Positions 54,889-63,402 of a stretch of 64,000 bases of DNA are shown one piece after another. Both the position numbers and the translations under genes were made by a program. This stretch comes from Pantoea coffeiphila (GTDB lineage Bacteria > Pseudomonadota > Gammaproteobacteria > Enterobacterales > Enterobacteriaceae). The notes under the pieces were generated by a model. The model was not told the DNA's origin, ran no database searches, and worked only from the letters and a program-made list of their open reading frames with translations. The stretch lies in the NCBI RefSeq assembly GCF_016909495.1, contig NZ_JAFBFW010000002.1, forward strand, positions 186,001 through 250,000, in the 5' to 3' direction. How positions within the stretch are numbered: position 1 is the stretch's first letter; every line of letters begins with the position of its first letter.

Positions 54889-56028
54889 TTATACCGTCAG
54901 AACCACACAGCTATCGGCATCCCAACACAGGCGAACTTCATCACCCCATGTCGGCGTACCGTTGCGGAAACGCTGGCCGTTTTGCAACTGAGCACTGATC
55001 ATCTGGCCACTACGCAGGCGCACGTGATAGATAGACAGGTCACCCAGATAGGCAATATGCACCACCTCACCCACGGCAAAATTGAAGCCGTCGGCCGGAA
55101 CATCGTCGCACAGCAGCACTTTTTCAGGGCGCAGCGCCACGTACACCGGCACACCGTCGAGAACCGACACATCGCTCGCCACTTTCAGCGGATGCACCAG
55201 TCCGGGGCTGTCAATAATCAGCCCGTCTTCCTGGCGCTCGCGCAGCAGGCCTTCGAAGACGTTAACCGATCCAATAAACTCAGCGCTGAAGCGGGTAGTC
55301 GGATGCTCGTAAATCTCCTCCGGCTCGCCGATCTGCACAAACTTGCCGCGGTTCATAATGGCAATACGGCCCGCCATGGTCATCGCTTCTTCCTGATCGT
55401 GCGTCACCATCACGCAGGTGGCGCCCACGCGCTCCAGAATATCGACCACTTCCAGCTGCATACGGTCGCGCAGCTTTTTATCCAGCGCACCCATTGGTTC
55501 GTCCAGCAGCAGCAGTTTAGGCCGCTTCGCCAGGCTACGTGCCAGCGCCACGCGCTGACGCTGACCGCCGGAAAGCTGGTGCGGCTTACGTTTCGCATAT
55601 TCCTGCATGTGCACCAGAGTCAGCATTTCAGCGACGCGGCTGGCAATTTCAGCTTTAGGCAGGCGGTCCTGCTTCAGACCAAAAGCAATATTCTGCTCCA
55701 CCGTCATATGGGGGAACAGCGCATAGGACTGAAACATCATGTTAATGGGGCGCTGATAAGGCGGCACGTGGGAGAGATCCTGGCCATCCAGCAGGATTTG
55801 TCCCTGCGTCGGGCTTTCAAACCCGGCCAGCATACGCAACAGCGTAGACTTACCGCAGCCAGAAGCACCCAGCAGGGCGAAGATTTCGCCTTTGTAGATG
55901 GTCAGGTTGACATCATCTACCGCGTGCTGACCATCAAACGATTTCGTCAGATTGCGGATTTCCAGCAGCGGCGTTAACGCCCTGCCAGCCTTGCTTTGAG
56001 GACGGGGGATCGCGTCGTTCACTACCAT
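54889..56028 (-). CDS. potG: Putrescine ABC transporter ATP-binding protein PotG
   Basis: PotG supplies ATP hydrolysis for putrescine import. The 379-residue protein has Walker A GASGCGKST, signature LSGGQ, Walker B LLLLDEPMGALD and a C-terminal TOBE-type regulatory domain. An alternative GTG start six bases downstream (V-N-D-A-I-P) would match the 377-residue E. coli protein; GGAGAG lies just before the ATG, so I keep the ATG. It is separated from potF by an attenuator hairpin. Confidence 0.96.
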   Translation of the reverse strand: MVVNDAIPRPQSKAGRALTPLLEIRNLTKSFDGQHAVDDVNLTIYKGEIFALLGASGCGKSTLLRMLAGFESPTQGQILLDGQDLSHVPPYQRPINMMFQSYALFPHMTVEQNIAFGLKQDRLPKAEIASRVAEMLTLVHMQEYAKRKPHQLSGGQRQRVALARSLAKRPKLLLLDEPMGALDKKLRDRMQLEVVDILERVGATCVMVTHDQEEAMTMAGRIAIMNRGKFVQIGEPEEIYEHPTTRFSAEFIGSVNVFEGLLRERQEDGLIIDSPGLVHPLKVASDVSVLDGVPVYVALRPEKVLLCDDVPADGFNFAVGEVVHIAYLGDLSIYHVRLRSGQMISAQLQNGQRFRNGTPTWGDEVRLCWDADSCVVLTV

Positions 56029-56071
56029 TACTCTCCGGCGCTAAAGAGCCTTCCCGCTGTGGGACAGGCCC

Positions 56072-56106
56072 AAAAATAACAAACAGAGGCCGATAACCGG
56101 CCTCTG
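56072..56106 (-). terminator. Attenuator-like terminator between potF and potG
   Basis: A perfect nine-base stem CAGAGGCCG / CGGCCTCTG (56084-56092 / 56098-56106) is followed on the minus strand by TTTGTTATTTTTG. It lies after the potF stop if potF is the upstream gene... potF is transcribed from 57251 down to 56142, then this hairpin, then potG from 56028. It should make potF mRNA more abundant than potGHI, as wanted for a binding protein. Confidence 0.75.
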
Positions 56107-56141
56107 CTGCTTAGCAAGAGTGAGTCAGACTCACTACTCAG

Positions 56142-57251
56142 TTATTTACCACTTTTAACTTTAGTCCATGCACGGGTGCGCACACGATCAAGTTTCGGGT
56201 CCTGCAACTTAAGCGTAAACAGTTTTGCCATGGTTTCAGGAGTTGGGTAGATACCCGGGTTGTTACGGATAGCTTCATCAACAAACGGAATCGATGCTTT
56301 CACGCCGCTGGCATAGAAGATGGTGTTAGAGATCTGCGCCATCACTTTCGGTTCCATCAGATAGTTGATGAACTGATAGGCCGCATCGGTATTTTTCGCA
56401 TCTTTAGGGATCGCCAGCATATCGAAGAACGCCAGAGCGCCCTCTTTAGGAATGCTGTAGGCAATGTTGACGCCGTTTTTCGCATCTTCCGCACGTTTCT
56501 TCGCCTGCAGGACGTCACCCGCCCAGCCAATGGCCACGCAGGTGTTACCGTTCGCCAGGTCGTTAATGTACTGAGAAGAGTGGAAGTAACGAATGCTTGG
56601 ACGCAGTTTTAACAGCAGATCGGTTGCCGCACCCGAGTAGTCTTTTGCATCGCTACTGTTCGGATCTTTACCCAGGTAGTTCAGCACGGTAGCAAAGATC
56701 TCTTCCGGGGCATCCAGGAACGACACGCCACAGCTTTTCAGTTTTTCGAGGTTTTCCGGTTTCAGTACCAGATCCCAGCTGTCAACCGGCGCATCTTTAC
56801 CCAGCGCGGCCTTCACTTTATCGACGTTATAGCCGATTCCGGTGGTAGCCCACAGGTAAGGAATAGCGTATTTGTTACCCGGATCGTGCTGTTCCAGCTT
56901 TTTCATCAGATCCGGATCGAGGTTTTTATAGTTTGGCAGCTTGCTGCGATCCAGCGGCTGAAACACACCGGACTGCAGCTGACGCGCCAGGAAGCTGGAA
57001 GATGGCACCACCACGTCGTAGCCGGTGCTGCCCGCCATCAGTTTGCCTTCCAGCACTTCGTTAGAGTCAAACACGTCGTAAACGACTTTGATGCCGGTTT
57101 GCTTTTCAAAATCGGCTACGGTGTTTGGCGCAATATAATCAGACCAGTTATAAACGTGCAGCGTTTTATCTTCCGCCAGAGAGCCAGCGGAGATCGCCAT
57201 CAGCGCACCCGCAACCACACCTGACAACCATTTTTTGCGTTGGTTGAACAT
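56142..57251 (-). CDS. potF: Putrescine-binding periplasmic protein PotF
   Basis: PotF captures putrescine in the periplasm for PotGHI. From the ATG at 57251 ([11 protein letters not shown]) the precursor is 369 residues with a Sec signal cleaved after SLA. Mature features match E. coli Pot[44 protein letters not shown] and [10 protein letters not shown]. An upstream in-frame start would add 38 residues unlike a signal peptide; AATGGAAG before the chosen ATG supports it. First gene of potFGHI. Confidence 0.97.
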   Translation of the reverse strand: MFNQRKKWLSGVVAGALMAISAGSLAEDKTLHVYNWSDYIAPNTVADFEKQTGIKVVYDVFDSNEVLEGKLMAGSTGYDVVVPSSSFLARQLQSGVFQPLDRSKLPNYKNLDPDLMKKLEQHDPGNKYAIPYLWATTGIGYNVDKVKAALGKDAPVDSWDLVLKPENLEKLKSCGVSFLDAPEEIFATVLNYLGKDPNSSDAKDYSGAATDLLLKLRPSIRYFHSSQYINDLANGNTCVAIGWAGDVLQAKKRAEDAKNGVNIAYSIPKEGALAFFDMLAIPKDAKNTDAAYQFINYLMEPKVMAQISNTIFYASGVKASIPFVDEAIRNNPGIYPTPETMAKLFTLKLQDPKLDRVRTRAWTKVKSGK

Positions 57252-57665
57252 CTTCCATTCTCCTGAACAGGGATAATCACAGCAGTACCCAGAGGTACAT
57301 TTCTCAGCAAGCGAACCGGTGAGCGCTTGCCGCAAAATACAGGTCCACAATGAATCATTATTCACTGCGCCGTTAATAGAAAAAACCTATATTTGTAGCG
57401 ACGTTGCACGCATGAATACGGCAACGCAAGAATAGCCCCACTCACTGGTCCAGACCAGACCTTAGCGTAAAAAACGCCTTTTATCGATTTTCTATGCATG
57501 TTTCCTCTACGTGATATGCCATTCGCGGCATAAACAGCGATAGATATCTGGCAATTAAGGGCAAAATGCAGAATAAAAAGTGGTGGCGTTCGGACGTTAA
57601 GAGGCAGGAAAAATACAGCTCGCGCAAATAATTAAGCAGAATGCTGAAAAGTCGGAAACCGGGAT
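57252..57665. other. potF upstream region, no gene seen
   Basis: The gap contains the potF promoter and leader. An inverted repeat GCAAGCG / CGCTTGC (57307-57313 / 57324-57330) lies 55-80 bases before potF and could be a leader hairpin or operator. From about 57530 to 57640 the sequence is AT-rich. No convincing ORF or RNA gene was found. Confidence 0.45.
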
Positions 57666-57732
57666 GTGGGCTGTGGGCTGTGGGCTGTGGGCTGTGGGCT
57701 GTCGGGCTGTCGGGCTGTCGGGCTGTCGGGCA
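57666..57732. repeat. Compound tandem repeat: five 7-bp units then about four 8-bp units
   Basis: GTGGGCT repeats five times without error at 57666-57700, then GTCGGGCT repeats three times at 57701-57724 with a fourth copy ending in A (57725-57732). The 8-bp unit is the 7-bp unit with one inserted C, so one array likely arose from the other by slippage. It lies just after the ybjN stop codon and looks like a variable-number locus. Confidence 0.95.
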
Positions 57733-57749
57733 GTATGCTCTACTGCCCG
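57727..57749. other. Hairpin next to the tandem repeat, after ybjN
   Basis: CGGGCAGTA / TACTGCCCG (57727-57735 / 57741-57749, loop TGCTC) is a perfect nine-base stem whose left arm overlaps the last repeat copy. It follows ybjN on the minus strand but lacks a T tract. Confidence 0.65.
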
Positions 57750-57766
57750 GGGAGGAGAGAATAGAA

Positions 57767-58246
57767 TCAGTGCAGCATAGAGTGCCCGGTAATAACCGGT
57801 GCCCGCTCTTCATCTTCACCGATCATCAGTAGATGATTAGCAAACGCTTCCATCACGATCATCGAAATCTGCTCTTCACTCTGCTTCATAAAGTGAACGA
57901 ACTGCGCGTAGGTCACACCGGCACTCACGCTGAGCGACTGGCAGACAATCAGTTTTGGCAGATTATCATCCTGAATATCGAGGAACGCCTTCACCGTCAG
58001 TGAACTGGCGTTAATTTGCGACAAATCTCCGACCAGCGGAATCAGTGCAGTAGGCTTCACTTCGGCCAGCGCCGAAAACAGGATCACGTTATCAACCAGA
58101 TCCAGTTTGGCATCAAACACACCGTCAAAATTCTGCATATGCGGCAGATGAAGGGCCTGGCAGGAATCACACTCAAACCAGGTGATGCTTTGCTGATCCA
58201 GCCAACGCCGTAATACGTCGAGATCCGGGACGATGAGTGAATCCAT
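57767..58246 (-). CDS. ybjN: YbjN family protein
   Basis: A 159-residue protein of the YbjN family, which has a type III secretion chaperone-like fold. In E. coli YbjN affects motility, biofilm and stress responses and suppresses some temperature-sensitive mutants; the mechanism is not settled. Family sequence is clear: WFECDSCQALHLPHMQNFDGVFDAKLDL (in parts ECDSCQALHLPHM and NFDGVFDAK), NASSLTVKAFLD and SEEQISMIVMEA. Length is close to E. coli (158). It is followed at once by a tandem repeat. Confidence 0.94.
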   Translation of the reverse strand: MDSLIVPDLDVLRRWLDQQSITWFECDSCQALHLPHMQNFDGVFDAKLDLVDNVILFSALAEVKPTALIPLVGDLSQINASSLTVKAFLDIQDDNLPKLIVCQSLSVSAGVTYAQFVHFMKQSEEQISMIVMEAFANHLLMIGEDEERAPVITGHSMLH

Positions 58247-58332
58247 ATGCTTTATCTCTTGCCGCCATAAAATTGCGCACTAGCTTACGGAAAATCGTTA
58301 ACAAAAACTACGTTTACGACAGAAATAAGACA

Positions 58333-59235
58333 TCAGCCACCGGTTTTGAGGCAGAAACCTGGACGAGCCTGTTCTTCGATCCAGCCGATCATCATTGCAG
58401 CAATATTAAGACCGGTCGTTTTTTCAATGCCTTCCAGTCCGGGAGAGGCGTTGACCTCCATGACCAGCGGGCCGCGTTCAGCACGAAGAATATCCACCCC
58501 GGCCACATCCAGACCGAGCGTTGCGGCCGCACGAACCGCAATTTCCCGCTCGCGATCGTCAATGACCACGCGTCGGGCGCTGCCGCCACGATGCAGATTG
58601 GACCGGAATTCCCCCTCTTTCGCCACCCGTTCAATGGCGGCAACGACTTCGCCGCCAATTACCAGACAACGAATATCCCGCCCCTGCGCTTCTTTAATAA
58701 ATTCCTGCACCAGAATGTGCGCATTCAGCCCGCGAAAGGCGTCAATCACGCTTTCCGCCGCCTGCCGTGTTTCCGCCAGCACTACGCCAATACCCTGGGT
58801 TCCTTCCAGCAGTTTAACCACCAGCGGCGCGCCACCGACCATCTTAATCAGATCGCTGGTATCGTCAGGCGAATGCGCAAAACCGGTAATGGGCATCGCA
58901 ATCCCGGCGCGAGCCAGCAGCTGTAGCGAACGCAGCTTATCGCGCGCACGGGCAATCGCCAGCGATTCATTAAGAGGATAACTCCCGCACATCTCGAACT
59001 GGCGCAGCACCGCCGTTCCATAGAAAGTGGTAGAAGGGCCAATACGAGGAATTACCGCATCGAAATGTTCCAGCTGGCGGCCACGATAATGAATCGCCGA
59101 GGAGCCAGGGTTGATATTCATATAGCAGGAGAGCGGATCGATAACCTCCACACTGTGGCCGCGCGCCCGCGCAGCCTCAACCAGACGCTTACAGGAATAA
59201 AGCGAACCATCGCGAGAAAGTACGGCAATTTTCAA
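58333..59235 (-). CDS. rimK: Ribosomal protein S6 modification protein RimK
   Basis: RimK is an ATP-grasp ligase that adds glutamate residues to the C-terminus of ribosomal protein S6 and can make poly-alpha-glutamate. The 300-residue protein has the N-terminal pre-ATP-grasp domain (MKIAVLSRD), the ATP-binding [17 protein letters not shown] and the C-terminal metal-binding [13 protein letters not shown]. Length equals E. coli. It lies 24 bp after nfsA on the same strand, as part of ybjC-nfsA-rimK-ybjN. Confidence 0.97.
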   Translation of the reverse strand: MKIAVLSRDGSLYSCKRLVEAARARGHSVEVIDPLSCYMNINPGSSAIHYRGRQLEHFDAVIPRIGPSTTFYGTAVLRQFEMCGSYPLNESLAIARARDKLRSLQLLARAGIAMPITGFAHSPDDTSDLIKMVGGAPLVVKLLEGTQGIGVVLAETRQAAESVIDAFRGLNAHILVQEFIKEAQGRDIRCLVIGGEVVAAIERVAKEGEFRSNLHRGGSARRVVIDDREREIAVRAAATLGLDVAGVDILRAERGPLVMEVNASPGLEGIEKTTGLNIAAMMIGWIEEQARPGFCLKTGG

Positions 59236-59259
59236 CAGTTACCTCCGGAAGCGGGAAGA

Positions 59260-59982
59260 TCAGCGCGTAGCCCAGCCCTGCTGGTGCAGGTAATCAAGCA
59301 TAAACGGTCGGCTTTCTTTCACCAGCGTTTTACGAATATGGTCGCTCCAGCTTTCCACCCGGCGATTGCTGTCGCGGCTCAGGTAGTAACTTTCCAGCTG
59401 GCGGTCATACTCTTCCAGCTCGGCCGGTTCCAGATCCCGATACTGGTTTTCATGCACCAGCATTGTTGCAGGCATGCGCGGCTTGAAAACCGGGTCCTGC
59501 GCGGGTTCCCCCAGGCACAACCCAAACAGCGGCAGCACATATTTCGGCAGCTTAAGCTGTTGCGTCACCTCGGCGATATTATTGCGAATACCGCCGATAA
59601 ACACGCCGCCAAAACCCAGCGATTCCGCAGCGGTCATTGCGTTCTGCGCCATCAGTGCGGTATCAACACAGCCCAACAGCAGCTGCTCTGCCAGCCCCAG
59701 CTGCGCATTTGGGCAAATCTGCTGCAGGCGATTAAAATCGGCGCAAAACACCCAAAACTCAGCGGCCTGGGCAACATATTTTTGCCCACCGCTCAAGGTG
59801 ACCAGCGCCTCACGCAGTGCGGGATCGCTGATGCGTACTATTGAAGTGCACTGTAAAAAACTGGAGCTGGAAGCCGACTGCGCAGCGGCAAGAATGGCAG
59901 CGCGCTGCTCCCCGGTCATCTTCCGCTCGGTAAAAGCGCGAATGGAACGATGGGCGCAGAGCAAATCAATGGTCGGCGTCAT
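59260..59982 (-). CDS. nfsA: Oxygen-insensitive NADPH nitroreductase NfsA
   Basis: NfsA is a dimeric FMN enzyme that reduces nitroaromatics and quinones with NADPH by two-electron steps. The 240-residue protein starts with the FMN phosphate-binding CAHRSIRAFTERKM and has SLGFGGVFIGGIRNN and LCLGEPAQDP motifs of the family. Length equals E. coli. It overlaps the end of ybjC by 17 bases, which suggests translational coupling. Confidence 0.97.
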   Translation of the reverse strand: MTPTIDLLCAHRSIRAFTERKMTGEQRAAILAAAQSASSSSFLQCTSIVRISDPALREALVTLSGGQKYVAQAAEFWVFCADFNRLQQICPNAQLGLAEQLLLGCVDTALMAQNAMTAAESLGFGGVFIGGIRNNIAEVTQQLKLPKYVLPLFGLCLGEPAQDPVFKPRMPATMLVHENQYRDLEPAELEEYDRQLESYYLSRDSNRRVESWSDHIRKTLVKESRPFMLDYLHQQGWATR

Positions 59983-60250
59983 GAGAATCTCCTTCTTTTT
60001 TCGTGTGGGAACGGCGCGTGTTAAATAAGTCCGGGGCCATAGCTTTAGCGGTGCGCCACATCATCACGATTGCCGCAGGAAGCATCAGGACAATTCCGGC
60101 GAAAATCATGACGGTTACGGCCAGTTTACCGGTGAAAGGCGAAGGTAAAGGAAGCACTTCATGCAGCGTCAGCAGGGCAATAAGCAACACGATTCCACCC
60201 AGGGCTTCGAGAATAAGAACCGGTCGGGGTAACTGAGTAAAAGCACGCAT
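59966..60250 (-). CDS. ybjC: Inner membrane protein YbjC
   Basis: A 94-residue protein of unknown function with two or three hydrophobic segments, matching E. coli YbjC (LPRPVLILEALGG, LPLPSPFTGK, IVLMLPAAIVMM, APDLFNTRR). It is the first gene of the ybjC-nfsA-rimK operon and divergent from grxA. In E. coli this operon belongs to the SoxRS regulon; I did not find a convincing SoxS box here. Confidence 0.9.
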   Translation of the reverse strand: MRAFTQLPRPVLILEALGGIVLLIALLTLHEVLPLPSPFTGKLAVTVMIFAGIVLMLPAAIVMMWRTAKAMAPDLFNTRRSHTKKEGDSHDADH

Positions 60251-60429
60251 TTTGACTCTCCTTACGCTCTGTTAATCAACCCAAAAGTCCCGGCCTCGCG
60301 CCGCCACACTCTGCCTTAAAAGAACAGAAAAACGCAAGGGGTATAGCCTGTACGAATCATACCAACAGGTAATTCCTTCTTTCATTCAACAGGGGTTGCG
60401 GGCATCATAGGCGGCATTGAGCAATAAGT

Positions 60430-60445
60430 TGTGACTTAAGTCACA
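60430..60445. promoter_or_regulatory. Perfect CRP-type palindrome upstream of grxA
   Basis: TGTGACTTAAGTCACA is a complete 16-bp palindrome with both ideal CRP half-sites (TGTGA-N6-TCACA). It ends 30 bases before the grxA ATG and lies 180 bases before the divergent ybjC start. It may repress grxA from within its leader or promoter, or serve ybjC. Confidence 0.6.
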
Positions 60446-60475
60446 TAAAAGAATCCAACCCTTGAGGAGACATCT

Positions 60476-60742
60476 ATGTTTGCTGTGATTTTCGGACGCC
60501 CGGGCTGCCCTTACTGCGTGCGTGCTAAAGAACTGGCTGAGAAACTGACTGAAGAGCGTGATGATTTTAACTTCCGCTATGTGGACATTCACGCGGAAGG
60601 GATCACCAAAGCAGATCTGGAGAAGACCGTGGGTAAACCTGTTGAAACCGTGCCGCAGATCTTCCTCGATCAGACTCACATCGGTGGCTGCACTGATTTT
60701 GAAGCCTACGCTAAAGCTAATCTGGGACTGTTCCAGTCTTAA
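60476..60742 (+). CDS. grxA: Glutaredoxin 1
   Basis: Grx1 is a glutathione-dependent dithiol oxidoreductase that reduces ribonucleotide reductase, PAPS reductase and OxyR. The 88-residue protein has the redox motif C11-P-Y-C14, the cis-proline TVPQIF and the GG loop HIGGCTDF. The extra Cys at 74 in that loop replaces Tyr of E. coli (HIGGYTDF). Length is three residues over E. coli. A TTGAGGAGAC Shine-Dalgarno precedes the ATG. Confidence 0.96.
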   Translation: MFAVIFGRPGCPYCVRAKELAEKLTEERDDFNFRYVDIHAEGITKADLEKTVGKPVETVPQIFLDQTHIGGCTDFEAYAKANLGLFQS

Positions 60743-60807
60743 CAGCTTTGTTCCTCAGGGGAGGCGATATCGCACCCCCTGATGCTGTACTTCCCTCTTT
60801 GCTCCCC

Positions 60808-61185
60808 TTACCCTCTGCTCTGCCGCTGATGAATCTCCACCAGCGTTCGGCAAAGCATCACCGCCAATGCTCCTGAGCCACACCAGAAAACCGCGCTGGT
60901 GATAATCGCGATCTCCTGACCCAGGCCCACGCTATGGAAGGTGCTTAACTGCATCAGTGCCAGGCAGGGAGGGGATGCCAGCAGCACCGCCAGCAGTAAA
61001 ACGGTAAACGGCGCCTCTTTCGACATCAGCGCCGCCAGCGCGCCGGGGATCATAAACAGCAGCAGGCCAAACTGGACGTGGTTAGCCCCGCCGATAGCGA
61101 TCAGATAACGCACGGCAAGAAAGAGCAACCCATAAAGAGAGCTGCAGGCAATAACACCAGACCAGCTGAAGGCTTTAACCCACAT
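60808..61185 (-). CDS. ybjM: Inner membrane protein YbjM
   Basis: A 125-residue predicted membrane protein with four hydrophobic segments and unknown function. It has the same length as E. coli YbjM and matches best in FGLLLFMIPGALAALMS and AIITSAVFWCGSGALA; the N-terminus is divergent. It is convergent with grxA and divergent from ybjL, as in E. coli. A GGAGAAG lies before the ATG. Confidence 0.88.
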   Translation of the reverse strand: MWVKAFSWSGVIACSSLYGLLFLAVRYLIAIGGANHVQFGLLLFMIPGALAALMSKEAPFTVLLLAVLLASPPCLALMQLSTFHSVGLGQEIAIITSAVFWCGSGALAVMLCRTLVEIHQRQSRG

Positions 61186-61481
61186 CAGAATCTTCTCCAG
61201 GTTATTTTTAACCCAACATCAATTCAAAAAAGAATGAGCGTGTGATTGTTATACAACAACAAATTTAATTATCTTGATATTGCTAAAAATAAACCAGGCG
61301 GATGCTGGCTGTAAGGCAGTATAACGATTAAAATAGTCGTCGCTTTATCCGTAAACATCATTGCTAAAAATTAGCCCACAGCTCTCATGCTGTGACTGAA
61401 CTGCAACGGGGCCTGGCGGATAAAATTTAGCGCATAAATGCCCTTTCATCAATAGGTTAATGGTAAACAAGAAGTTAAACC
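61186..61481. other. Divergent ybjM/ybjL control region
   Basis: A 296-bp, AT-rich gap. It probably holds both promoters. I saw no operator I could name and no additional gene. Confidence 0.45.
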
Positions 61482-63167
61482 GTGAATATAAACGTCGCAG
61501 ACTTGTTAAGTAGAAATTACATACTGTTATTGTTTGTTGTTTTATCATTGGGCTTGTGTTTAGGAAAAATACGACTGGGCTCGGTACAACTGGGTAATTC
61601 CATTGGCGTTTTAGTGGTTTCTTTGCTGCTCGGTCAACAGCATTTTTCAATTAATACCGAAGCCCTGAATCTTGGCTTTATGTTATTTATTTTTTGTGTC
61701 GGAGTTGAAGCTGGCCCGAACTTTTTTTCTATATTCTTCCGGGATGGAAAAAATTATCTGATGCTGGCGGTGGTCATGGTCACCAGCGCAATGATTCTCG
61801 CATTGGGATTGGGCAAACTTTTCGGCTGGGACATCGGTTTGACTGCCGGAATGCTGGCGGGGTCGATGACCTCTACGCCGGTTCTGGTGGGTGCGGGTGA
61901 TACCCTGCGGCAAACAATGACCGAAAGCGATAGCCTCAGCCACGCGCAGGATCATCTCAGCCTCGGCTATGCCCTGACCTATCTGATTGGCCTCGTCAGC
62001 CTGATTGTTGCCGCCCGCTATCTTCCCAAACTGCAGCACCAGGATCTGCCGACCAGCGCCCAGCAAATCGCCCGCGAACGCGGCCTCGACCCGGACAGCA
62101 AGCGGAAAGTCTACCTTCCGGTGATCCGCGCCTATCGTGTTGGCCCCGAATTAGTCGCATGGAGTGACGGCAAAAATCTGCGCGAACTGGGCATTTACCG
62201 GCAGACCGGCTGCTATATCGAACGTATTCGCCGCAACGGCATTCTGGCAAATCCCGACGGCGATGCGGTACTCCAGCCCGGCGACGAGATTTCGCTGGTG
62301 GGGTACCCGGATGCCCATTCGCGCCTGGACCCCAGCTTCCGCAACGGCAAAGAGGTGTTCGACCGCGATCTGCTGGACATGCGCATCGTTAATGAAGAAA
62401 TCGTGGTCAAAAATAACAATGCGGTCAACAAGCGGCTCAGCCAGCTCAAACTGACCGATCACGGCTGCTTCCTCAACCGGGTTATCCGCAGCCAGATTGA
62501 AATGCCGATCGACGACAGCATCATCCTGAATAAAGGTGATGTGCTGCACATCAGCGGTGAAGCAAAGCGCGTGAAGTCCGTTGCTGACCGCATTGGCTTT
62601 ATTTCGATCCACAGCCAGGTAACCGACCTGCTGGCCTTCTGCTCCTTCTTTATCATCGGTCTGATGATCGGCATGATTAACTTCCAGTTCAGCAGCTTCA
62701 ACTTTGGCATTGGTAATGCCGCCGGGCTGCTGTTTTCCGGGATCATGCTCGGTTTCCTACGGGCTAACCACCCAACGTTTGGTTATATCCCGCAGGGCGC
62801 ACTGACGATGGTGAAAGAGTTTGGCCTGATGGTGTTTATGGCTGGCGTCGGGCTGAGCGCGGGCAGCGGAATTAATCAGGGGCTGGGTGAAACCGGTCTG
62901 CTGATGCTGGCGGCCGGCCTGATTGTCAGCCTGCTGCCGGTGGTGATCTGTTTCCTGTTTGGTGCGCTGGTGCTTAAGATGAACCGCGCCCTGCTGTTTG
63001 GTGCCATTATGGGCGCACGGACCTGTGCTCCGGCGATGGAAATTATCAGCGACACGGCGCGCAGCAACATCCCGGCACTGGGATATGCAGGAACTTATGC
63101 GATTGCTAACGTTTTGCTTACGCTCGCCGGTACGCTGATCGTGGTAATCTGGCCAATTTTCGGCTGA
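61482..63167 (+). CDS. ybjL: AspT/YidE/YbjL-family antiporter YbjL
   Basis: A 561-residue membrane protein of the aspartate:alanine exchanger family; the substrate of YbjL is not firmly known. It has an N-terminal membrane half with the duplicated GxxxG-rich signature ([17 protein letters not shown]), a central hydrophilic part with two TrkA-C (RCK_C) domains (about residues 200-375), and a second membrane half ([19 protein letters not shown] in parts [10 protein letters not shown] and EIISDTARS). Length equals E. coli and identity is high throughout. The start is GTG at 61482 with only a weak Shine-Dalgarno. Confidence 0.95.
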   Translation: MNINVADLLSRNYILLLFVVLSLGLCLGKIRLGSVQLGNSIGVLVVSLLLGQQHFSINTEALNLGFMLFIFCVGVEAGPNFFSIFFRDGKNYLMLAVVMVTSAMILALGLGKLFGWDIGLTAGMLAGSMTSTPVLVGAGDTLRQTMTESDSLSHAQDHLSLGYALTYLIGLVSLIVAARYLPKLQHQDLPTSAQQIARERGLDPDSKRKVYLPVIRAYRVGPELVAWSDGKNLRELGIYRQTGCYIERIRRNGILANPDGDAVLQPGDEISLVGYPDAHSRLDPSFRNGKEVFDRDLLDMRIVNEEIVVKNNNAVNKRLSQLKLTDHGCFLNRVIRSQIEMPIDDSIILNKGDVLHISGEAKRVKSVADRIGFISIHSQVTDLLAFCSFFIIGLMIGMINFQFSSFNFGIGNAAGLLFSGIMLGFLRANHPTFGYIPQGALTMVKEFGLMVFMAGVGLSAGSGINQGLGETGLLMLAAGLIVSLLPVVICFLFGALVLKMNRALLFGAIMGARTCAPAMEIISDTARSNIPALGYAGTYAIANVLLTLAGTLIVVIWPIFG

Positions 63168-63191
63168 CTAAAAATATTTAGGGACTTCAGA

Positions 63192-63219
63192 GAACTTTTA
63201 TGGCGGGGTGCAGTCTGAA
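63192..63219 (+). promoter_or_regulatory. Sigma-E promoter of rybB
   Basis: A -35 GAACTTT at 63192-63198 and a -10 TCTGAA at 63214-63219, with 16 bases between GAACTT and TCTGA, fit the sigma-E consensus (GGAACTT / TCTGA). The start base of RybB, G at 63225, is six bases after TCTGA. Confidence 0.88.
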
Positions 63220-63224
63220 TTAAT

Positions 63225-63292
63225 GCCACTGCTTTTCTTTGAAATCCCCAAATTGAGGAGCCCGTTAAACGTTATGTTTAGCGGGTTTTTTT
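63225..63292 (+). ncRNA. rybB: Small RNA RybB
   Basis: The first 18 bases, GCCACTGCTTTTCTTTGA, are identical to the E. coli RybB 5' end, which is the seed for base pairing with outer-membrane protein mRNAs (ompC, ompA, ompF and others) under Hfq. The next part keeps TCCCCA and GAGCCC. The 3' hairpin (63261-63270 / 63276-63285) ends in a T-rich tail, the intrinsic terminator and Hfq site. The RNA is about 68 bases, shorter than the roughly 79 of E. coli, because the terminator loop and stem are reduced. It sits next to ybjL and has a sigma-E promoter, as in E. coli. Confidence 0.93.
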
Positions 63293-63402
63293 CTTTTCTG
63301 CTCCGTGACTTCCGCAGCACCCTTTCCTTCCGCTCTTAATGTTGCCTTAAGCGCTTTCAGGCATCGTAGACTCCCTGTACTTATCGCCAAAGCGTCATAA
63401 AA

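Noticed and set aside
54790..55977. Long open frame (395 codons) on the plus strand opposite potG and potH
   Set aside because: Shadow of intact ABC transporter genes; composition rich in His, Gln and Arg, as typical for antisense frames.
57481..57819. 112-codon minus-strand frame rich in PTAHSPQ-type repeats
   Set aside because: The repetitive peptide is only the translation of the tandem DNA repeat, and the frame overlaps the ybjN 3' end; no start signal.
60251..60475. OxyR site before grxA
   Set aside because: OxyR control of grxA is known in E. coli, but I could not align the spaced ATAG half-sites convincingly, so no site was called.
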